A stretch of 64,000 nucleotides of DNA. Origin: JANQPX01 sp050633905 (GTDB taxonomy: Bacteria > Pseudomonadota > Alphaproteobacteria > Geminicoccales > Geminicoccaceae). The notes beneath the pieces were generated by a model that was not told the origin of the DNA, did no database searches, and was given only the letters and a program-made list of their open reading frames with translations. How positions within the stretch are numbered: position 1 is the first letter of the stretch; each line of letters opens with the position of its first letter. The translations under genes and the position numbers were made by a program. This document shows, piece by piece, positions 59,601 through 64,000 of the stretch. Location: NCBI GenBank assembly GCA_050633905.1, contig JBOEHJ010000075.1, positions 1 through 64,000 of the forward strand, given 5' to 3'.

Positions 59601-60238
59601 TCTGGCGATCGAAATGCCTGGAGACGTTGGTTAAGCCAAGCCTCTTCGCGGCCGATTGCATCTTCGATAACCCTATAGTCGACACTAGCCCGGATCAGCG
59701 TCTCGAATTGGTCACCGGATTGACAGGGTCGTCGAAATTGCGGCGTGAGGGCAACGTAGCGCTGGTTCCAAATCATCAAACGCTCGTCTGCATCAAATAA
59801 GGCATAGCCATCGGGAAGTTGATCGATCACGCTCAGGAGACGCAACATGGCGGGATCGGTCGGTGTTGCTCGGCGTTGCCCAATCGGCATCTCCGATATG
59901 TCGCGCGCGCCGACAATCTTGCACATGATGGCTGGCTGCTGTTGCCATTCCACCGTTCGAACCAGGACATCGACCCAGATGAGCGTGCCATCCATACGAA
60001 CAGCTCGGTAGTCGATGCGCCGAGGGGCGTAGCGACCGGCAGTACGATCGACAGCGTGAGACACCAGTTTGGCCCGGTCATCTGGATGACGCAGAGGTTC
60101 CAGGCTGGGCATCCTCAAGATTTCGGTTTTGGTATAACCGTGAAGGGCAGCCCAGGATTCGCTGACAAACAGCGGCTTGGCATTTCGGTGGATAACGACG
60201 CGATCGTTTTCAATGTTCTTGTCTAATGAATTTACCAT
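56663..60238 (-). CDS. Six-PAS diguanylate cyclase / phosphodiesterase
   Basis: The 1191-residue soluble protein has about six PAS domains (approximately 15-115, 132-250, 255-375, 378-500, 505-625, 628-752). Two of them, 132-250 and 505-625, are the PAS-7 type with near-identical EEAWL/DGYALFD motifs and look like a duplication. A GGDEF domain follows (GGDEF at 841-845, with inhibitory-site RDSD at 832-835), then an EAL domain (EILLR at 973, FEITE, DDFGSG 1093-1098, KIDG). Both catalytic motifs are intact, so it could make and break c-di-GMP, controlled by small-molecule or redox signals. The start at 60238 is chosen; an upstream reading to 60292 is less likely. Confidence 0.93.
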   Translation of the reverse strand: MVNSLDKNIENDRVVIHRNAKPLFVSESWAALHGYTKTEILRMPSLEPLRHPDDRAKLVSHAVDRTAGRYAPRRIDYRAVRMDGTLIWVDVLVRTVEWQQQPAIMCKIVGARDISEMPIGQRRATPTDPAMLRLLSVIDQLPDGYALFDADERLMIWNQRYVALTPQFRRPCQSGDQFETLIRASVDYRVIEDAIGREEAWLNQRLQAFRSPDNQSMEIRYGQRIVQARHIKTNDGGTLLIVTDVTETRRAEADLRNYASALEQVKDLVAIIDKDYRFLFINDAMVHFYRKPKTDLLGRHLAEIIGEEQFYGTSKKELDHCFAGKSLHAHRRQINGDGETRHFDVDLEPFRSGHDDIVGAIVVLRDVTDATKRARELQVTQSAINQIAERVLIFDKHERIRFLNQRNLDFFGRTIDQVIGMSVDDLLGWGDVDDGVVADCKVKNDIVLTRGTPARLEYWRAGNDGVPRYWETSIVPYREADSTISGAIATTRDMTEHREAKRTKERFQDAIEHLADGYALFDKDERLVACNRIYYLKQSKLMPDFALGVSFETIIKARVSSGSIADAIGQEEAWLVERLRNFRAELDVADFQESNGRWTHVRNRRTADGGTLLVVTDITEKKKIEEALAESQSRFKDFTELAADWFWEQDAKGRYIYVSESIETLTKRPVKELLGKDPTEVFGHNVFNDPQWSSLRHEFLTTGIDRIVEIEHDMSAVDGQVYRVISTIRPIKNAAGAIIGYRGAAKDITAAHRLEKQLEYQANHDALTGLPNRRSFERHLDQAIKAGTSGNRPAVLCFIDLDQFKIVNDTAGHLAGDRLLRQVADLLSSKLRDSDILARLGGDEFGLLLHDCSLRRAKNMAERLLAFLNEDRFLHDDTVFEIGASIGLTIIDGSGSSIDDIMAEADLACYAAKDDGRNRVEVYQARDQELALRRDEMSKASLISWALDFDRFVLFAQPIIPLTNSSSGEIGFEILLRMNRQDDSLMMPNAFIPSAERYGLMTKIDYWVIENSFAAFPAIRANHPNARMSINLSGVSLNEVGLAAVIERLIKSYEIEPQHVCFEITETAAIRSFARTKALIMKLKKIGCRFALDDFGSGLSSFSYLKQLPVDYLKIDGAFIRDIDQDKRSRTMVEAIHHVAKSLDLLTVAECIETEKTAKTLRHIGVDFAQGIAVGRPEPLTNWTVLRKEAV

Positions 60239-60473
60239 AACGTCCCACCAACATAGCCTTGCGATATCAGGCACCAACCTACCGAATGACACTAAAATCA
60301 GAAATTGGTTAACGTGCCTCGATGATCTTGGTCAAGGCGGGAGTGTTTCCGGTCCGCAAAAGTTTCCACTAATACTTAAGGTATATTGAACAAAGGCCTG
60401 TTTTTCGCTTCTGGCGAGAAAGGCGTGCGACCTTAGATGTGCTTGGTCCGGCTGTGCTGGAACGGTTAGGGGA

Positions 60474-61343
60474 TCAAGCGGCGCTTGTTGCCCTGGTCGG
60501 ACGTCGCCTGGCTGGTCTTGTCCCGATGGCTCTTATCATGGCAGCGATCAAGACGGTTATGGCCAAACAAAGAACGAGCTGGGCGGGACGAAGGCCGGTT
60601 GCAACGCCGAGATTGGCAACAAGAATACCGGTCAACGGGGCACCAAGCTTCAAGCTGAGAAAGAGCGCTTCGGCAAGGGCCGTTGCCGCCGTGCTTGCCA
60701 TGCCGATCACCAGAATTGCGGGAAGGCCCAACGATGCCCTCCACCGCCAAAGGCGATAGGCCATCAACCAAAAGAAACAGCCGCCCAGGACCAGCGGCTC
60801 GATCGATGCGTTCGGTGATTCCAGGATGAAGTGCAACAAGCCTAAAGCGGCAATGACGTAGACCGAGCGGTGCAGCAACCGCCAGCGATGAGGACCGAGA
60901 CGCTTGATCATGGGATCACTCGAGGTCACGGCCAAGGGAAGGAGGGAGATGAGGGTCGCAAAACCAATTAGAAGGACAGGGTAGCGGAAGATCTCACTTG
61001 CGAGATGAAGGGGCCCCAGTTCGCGATCCAGGGCGAAGAGACAGAGATGAGCAATTCCGTAGAAAAAGCTTGCGAGCCCGACGCGGCGTCGGATGCTGAT
61101 CAATGACGGCCAGCGCAGGATTGAGCGGGCAGGAGAGATTGCAAGGGAGAGCAGCAAGAAGCGGATCGCAAAGCTGCCAGCCTCTTCGATCAGGCGCTCA
61201 AAAGGTTTCGCGCCGAACCAATCAAGCTGAAAGGCCAGCAACATCCAGATAGCAGGCGCCAAAAGGACGATAAGCGTCACGATCTTCAAGATGGATTGCT
61301 GCTGGCTGGATCCGCGCAGAGGTAAGCGGCTATCTCGTTTCAT
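60474..61343 (-). CDS. MsrQ-like heme membrane protein (ferric-reductase-like domain)
   Basis: The 289-residue protein has about six to eight membrane helices. RRRVGLASFFYGIAHLCLF and RWRLLHRSVYVIAALGLLHFILE carry the paired histidines for heme, the MsrQ signatures. MsrQ passes quinol electrons to the periplasmic methionine-sulphoxide reductase MsrP. No msrP is adjacent, so either it is encoded elsewhere or this copy has another partner. The C-terminal 90 residues are longer than in typical MsrQ. A near-identical copy of a 27-base repeat lies 4 bases upstream of the start at 61343. Confidence 0.83.
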   Translation of the reverse strand: MKRDSRLPLRGSSQQQSILKIVTLIVLLAPAIWMLLAFQLDWFGAKPFERLIEEAGSFAIRFLLLSLAISPARSILRWPSLISIRRRVGLASFFYGIAHLCLFALDRELGPLHLASEIFRYPVLLIGFATLISLLPLAVTSSDPMIKRLGPHRWRLLHRSVYVIAALGLLHFILESPNASIEPLVLGGCFFWLMAYRLWRWRASLGLPAILVIGMASTAATALAEALFLSLKLGAPLTGILVANLGVATGLRPAQLVLCLAITVLIAAMIRAIGTRPARRRPTRATSAA

Positions 61344-61346
61344 GTG

Positions 61347-61373
61347 TGGTATGACCACATCATTTGGTTTCCA
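61347..61373 (+). repeat. Dispersed 27-base repeat, copy 3
   Basis: Identical to copy 1 (12142-12168) except for one base; starts with TGGTATGACCA, an inverted repeat of operator style. It sits directly upstream of the MsrQ-like start. Confidence 0.6.
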
Positions 61374-61562
61374 CCGCTATGGCTCGGATTGATGGTATAC
61401 GGCCAAGTTTTCGACGTTGGTAACAGATACATTCGCTGAGGACATTCAGTTGGACAGCTGTTCGTTTCTTTAAAGGCCGGTTGATCGACGTGCAATCGCT
61501 GAGACGATCATAGCAACAGGTCCTGAAGGCCTGGTCACCGTCTGTCGATCTTGATGTGATCG

Positions 61563-61589
61563 GCCAGAACCCATGATGTGGCCATGCCA
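61563..61589 (-). repeat. Dispersed 27-base repeat, copy 4 (diverged)
   Basis: On the minus strand it agrees with copy 3 at 18 of 27 positions, with the CCACATCAT core unchanged. It starts one base after the TAG stop of the barrel gene ending at 61591. Confidence 0.4.
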
Positions 61590-61590
61590 C

Positions 61591-62961
61591 CTAGAAGCGG
61601 ATGCCGAATTGGGTCTGCCAGAATTCGTATAATTCGAGCGAATTGTCGTCGCGTCCATTGCTGTAGGCGAAGGACAGTTGATAATTCTCGTTGTCGGGAA
61701 ACAGGTAAGCAATAGCGGCATCGAATTGGTTGATGCTCTCGAATTCCGTATCGACATTATAGAGATAGCGATTGACGAGCTGGATTTCGAACTGTCGGAA
61801 CAGGTTGCCCGGTGCACCGCGGACCTGGAGGGCCGCCTGATTGCCGAGACGAAGAAAGCTGCCCTCACCATCGAGATTATTCTCATCGCCATCGTCAAAA
61901 ACCCGGCCGGCATCGGCGAGCAGGTCCAGACCCAAGTGAAGTTCGATCGGTCCGTAGACCTGGGCGAAACCGAGTGGGAAGAGCGTGTTCTCGGCAAGTG
62001 ACGGCGTCCAGCGGAATTTGAGCGTTCCGGTATGACTCTCGAAATCGCTGTCGGTTTGATAGACCGGCGTGATCGCAAATTCCGATCGGAGCGGGCCTGG
62101 CCAGTTGACCTTGGCGGCTTGTTGGAAGCCGGCGCCCAAGGTGTCGATTTGGGTTTCGGACCCGCTGGTCACACGTTCCGCTTCGAGAAAGGGAATGAAG
62201 GAGGTCTGTACATCGCTGCCGCCGGCAAAGCTAAAGGCATATCCGGCCACGGCATTCACCCGATAGGCCGTCTCGTCCTCGATCAAGTTGCTGGTGATGC
62301 TGAGCTCAGCCGCTCGGACCGCACTCAACGATCCCCGGCTCTTGCTCAGATTGTCGATATCGCCGGTAAGACGGAAACCGTTTTCGCCATTGGCATGCCA
62401 ATAGGTAGACTCGTCTTGCAGGGTGATCTCGGCCGGTTGTGGCAAGGCCACGCAGCGGATCCGAAGTGTAGGGTTTTCCAGCGCCAGAAGATCTTCCGGC
62501 GTAAGATCAAAAGAGCGGCGCGGCGACGTTTGTCCCGCCGCATGACGTTGTTCGACAAGATAACCAGGCGCACCCTTTTTGTCAGCAAACGCCTGAAGCT
62601 GGGCCCTCGCCATTGCAAGGGCCTCGGCATCGGCCTCGCTGCATCTGGTCGATATCGACGAGCAGAAGTCATCCTCAATCAGGGCCTGGATTTTCTCGTT
62701 GATCAGCGTATTGCCATCGCGATTGACATCCAAGGCAGAATCGCGGACCGCATAAGCGTCTAGAAGCCAGGCAACGATGGCTTGAGGCGATACCAGATCA
62801 CGGCTTGCTTCTGCTTTTGATGGTAACGCGGACGACGTGGAGACATCCGCTAGTGGCGGCATTGGACAGAGCCGATCCTGCGGGAAGGGCGGGGGGGGCT
62901 CATCGGCTGAAGCCATCGCCGAAAGGCAGATCAAGATGAGCGATGAAAGGCGAACCGACAT
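61591..62961 (-). CDS. Outer-membrane beta-barrel protein, function unknown
   Basis: The 456-residue protein has a signal peptide (MSVRLSSLILICLSAMASA). A helical N-terminal region of about 130 residues carries several Cys and Asp/Asn-rich loops (DVNRDGN). From about residue 200 there are alternating amphipathic strands, such as YRVNAVAGYAFSFAGGS and FEIQLVNRYLYNVDTE, ending in QTQFGIRF. The final Phe is the sorting signal for outer-membrane barrels. It probably forms a 12- to 16-stranded barrel, either a channel or an adhesion/assembly protein. The family is not recognised. The ribosome site is weak, so a start at 63009 is possible. Confidence 0.7.
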   Translation of the reverse strand: MSVRLSSLILICLSAMASADEPPPPFPQDRLCPMPPLADVSTSSALPSKAEASRDLVSPQAIVAWLLDAYAVRDSALDVNRDGNTLINEKIQALIEDDFCSSISTRCSEADAEALAMARAQLQAFADKKGAPGYLVEQRHAAGQTSPRRSFDLTPEDLLALENPTLRIRCVALPQPAEITLQDESTYWHANGENGFRLTGDIDNLSKSRGSLSAVRAAELSITSNLIEDETAYRVNAVAGYAFSFAGGSDVQTSFIPFLEAERVTSGSETQIDTLGAGFQQAAKVNWPGPLRSEFAITPVYQTDSDFESHTGTLKFRWTPSLAENTLFPLGFAQVYGPIELHLGLDLLADAGRVFDDGDENNLDGEGSFLRLGNQAALQVRGAPGNLFRQFEIQLVNRYLYNVDTEFESINQFDAAIAYLFPDNENYQLSFAYSNGRDDNSLELYEFWQTQFGIRF

Positions 62962-63236
62962 GCTGCGCCGATGTTGGCGCCAACAGCTTATGGAGAAAGG
63001 CAAAGGCATCAATAAGCGACTTCGATGATGGTGGACGAGCTGACCTAAACGGTCGATGTCGAGTTAACACTCATAGGCCCATAGCATTTCGTTAAAATTG
63101 TACCGATCGAGCGAATTTTTTGATCGAACGACGTTGCCAGGCCGCGAGTATTTCTTAAAAGGCCGATTGTTGCCAAAGCCTTGTATGGTCGTCGATGAGC
63201 GTTAGGTGCCGTTCAAGTTGTCCGGAGCCAATCACG

Positions 63237-63558
63237 ATGTCTGCGCCGGAAAACGCTGAACTCATTGCGCACCGCGACCATTGATCTTCGCCCAGGAAGT
63301 GTCTGGAACTTCGTGACGATGATGGATGATGAGAAAACGGTTGGTTTTGAGGGCGACTATCTCGACCTCCAGGTTGGCAAGCGCCTGGCTTTCACTTCGG
63401 CGCACATGATCACCGATGGCGAAGGCGACGCAACGCTCCCGGCGGAAATCCAAGTCGATCTCAGCGCAAGGGTCGGTGGTTGGAAGCAGGCGTTCAAAGC
63501 GGTGTCTGACTGGCCTAGTGATGTGATGAGAAGGCAGATCACCGCGACCGGAGGGTGA
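63237..63558 (+). pseudogene. Decayed SRPBCC (AHSA1-like) gene
   Basis: MSAPENAELIAHRDH from ATG 63237 resembles the N-terminus of AHSA1-type SRPBCC proteins and stops after 15 codons. A second frame, from 63265, continues with RPGSVWNFVTM and FEGDYLDLQVGKRLAFTS, matching the middle of such proteins, then GGWKQAFKAVSDW near the end. The pieces are in different frames and about a third of the family length is missing, so the gene appears broken. A 97-residue frame here might be called as a protein by automatic methods, but it is not a complete domain. Confidence 0.45.
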
Positions 63559-63653
63559 AGGTTTCGGCAGGCTTCCCGATGGCGGTGCCAGAATGGCAGC
63601 AGCGACGCCACTTTAAGAGGTCGTCAATAAGCAATGGACCCGGGATCGACGAC

Positions 63654-64000
63654 CTAGAGTTTTCGCGTTTCGCCGATCTTCATCGCCCAGATATCCCGCT
63701 CGTCATAACCGGCCTTGGCGGCCGCCATGTAAAACCGCTCAGGCGGCTCGAACAGCGGCTCGTCGGTCAGCTGTATCGTGCCCCAATGCATGGCGACCAG
63801 GCTCTTGATGCCGAGATCTAGGCCAATTTTCACGGCCTCCTCCGGGGTCGTATGAACTTGCCGCATCAGCAGCCGCGGCTCGTAGGCGCCGATCGGAACC
63901 AAGCCGATGTCGAAGGGTGCCAGTTTGGAGGCGAAATCACGAAACACGGGGCCATAGGCTGTATCACCCGCGAAATAGAGCCGCCGTTGTTCGGTTTCCA
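63654..64000 (-). CDS. Metallo-beta-lactamase-fold hydrolase, C-terminal part (runs off window)
   Basis: The visible C-terminal part (about 115 residues) reads FAGDTAYGPVFRDF, PFDIGLVPIGAYEPR, HTTPEEAVKIGLDLGIKSLVAMHWGTIQLTDEPLFEPPERF. These are the zinc-site Asp (GDT) and His (MHWG) motifs of the UlaG/NAPE-PLD-like branch. The start and the HxHxDH motif lie beyond the right edge. The family hydrolyses phosphodiesters, lactones or similar bonds; the substrate is unknown. Confidence 0.85.
   Translation of the reverse strand, partial: ETEQRRLYFAGDTAYGPVFRDFASKLAPFDIGLVPIGAYEPRLLMRQVHTTPEEAVKIGLDLGIKSLVAMHWGTIQLTDEPLFEPPERFYMAAAKAGYDERDIWAMKIGETRKL

Larger units (their letters stand above)
61346..61590. 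repeat. Possible 245-base MITE-like element flanked by inverted repeat copies
   Basis: Copy 3 (61347-61373) and an inverted, diverged copy (61563-61589) bound the interval between the MsrQ-like start and the stop of the barrel gene. This inverted-end layout without a gene inside is that of a miniature inverted-repeat element. No target duplication is obvious, and the two ends agree at only 18 of 27 positions. Confidence 0.35.

Noticed and set aside
1..64000. CRISPR arrays, prophage modules, rRNA genes
   Set aside because: No regularly spaced direct repeats, phage structural genes or rRNA sequence were seen on either strand.

Overview
The window looks like a draft-genome or metagenome contig from an aerobic alphaproteobacterium. 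The GC content is fairly high, and housekeeping genes (purA, transaldolase, prfC, a thioredoxin/Lon-N/Trm112/DUF971 block) are mixed with detoxification and catabolic genes. The lineage is my inference from gene content; no rRNA is present to confirm it. There are two assembly gaps. A 2-N gap at 1906-1907 cuts a ferredoxin domain, and a 9-N gap at 37005-37013 lies inside a tRNA-Gly. Both ends of both broken genes can still be recognised.

Layout. 1-9.5 kb: an accessory detoxification region. A minus-strand run encodes a haloalkane-dehalogenase-like hydrolase, a VOC protein, a DUF417 membrane protein, a PPOX/FNR/ferredoxin fusion, a MarR repressor with three matching operators, and a membrane protein. 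A divergent AraC regulator flanks the run, followed by an IS6-family element next to a truncated dihydrolipoyl dehydrogenase. 9.8-21.5 kb: core and sugar genes (purA, transaldolase, HerA-like ATPase, PQQ-type aldose dehydrogenase, TPR protein, GH13 alpha-glucosidase, glucoamylase/GH144-like protein). 21.6-31.1 kb: two striking large genes, divergently transcribed. One is an 1879-residue protein with two lipase-type hydrolase domains, a CHAT protease domain and a helical tail. The other is a 1073-residue reductive dehalogenase fused to its own flavin/[2Fe-2S] reductase, translationally coupled to acylphosphatase. 31.4-39.6 kb: aldehyde and alcohol dehydrogenases, several small unknowns, and the thioredoxin/Lon-N/Trm112/DUF971 block. 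40-44.6 kb: a tight three-gene operon for a 2-oxoacid:ferredoxin oxidoreductase with its own NAD(P)/flavin/Fe-S subunit. 45-49.6 kb: a phytanoyl-CoA-type dioxygenase, two c-type cytochromes, and release factor 3 with no conventional start codon. 49.7-56.5 kb: a minus-strand operon that makes the F420 precursor FO (cofG, cofH) together with a probable F420-binding oxidoreductase, an FAD monooxygenase, a DUF3500 protein and an aldehyde dehydrogenase. 56.6-64 kb: a six-PAS GGDEF/EAL protein, an MsrQ-like membrane protein, an outer-membrane barrel, a decayed SRPBCC gene and a partial metallo-beta-lactamase-fold hydrolase.

Taken together, the window suggests a metabolically versatile aerobe that handles halogenated or aromatic organic compounds. 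It has two kinds of dehalogenase, NAD(P)H-driven redox modules and F420-linked chemistry. The most novel candidates are the CHAT/double-lipase protein and the F420 operon. The self-sufficient reductive dehalogenase belongs to a known but rare class.
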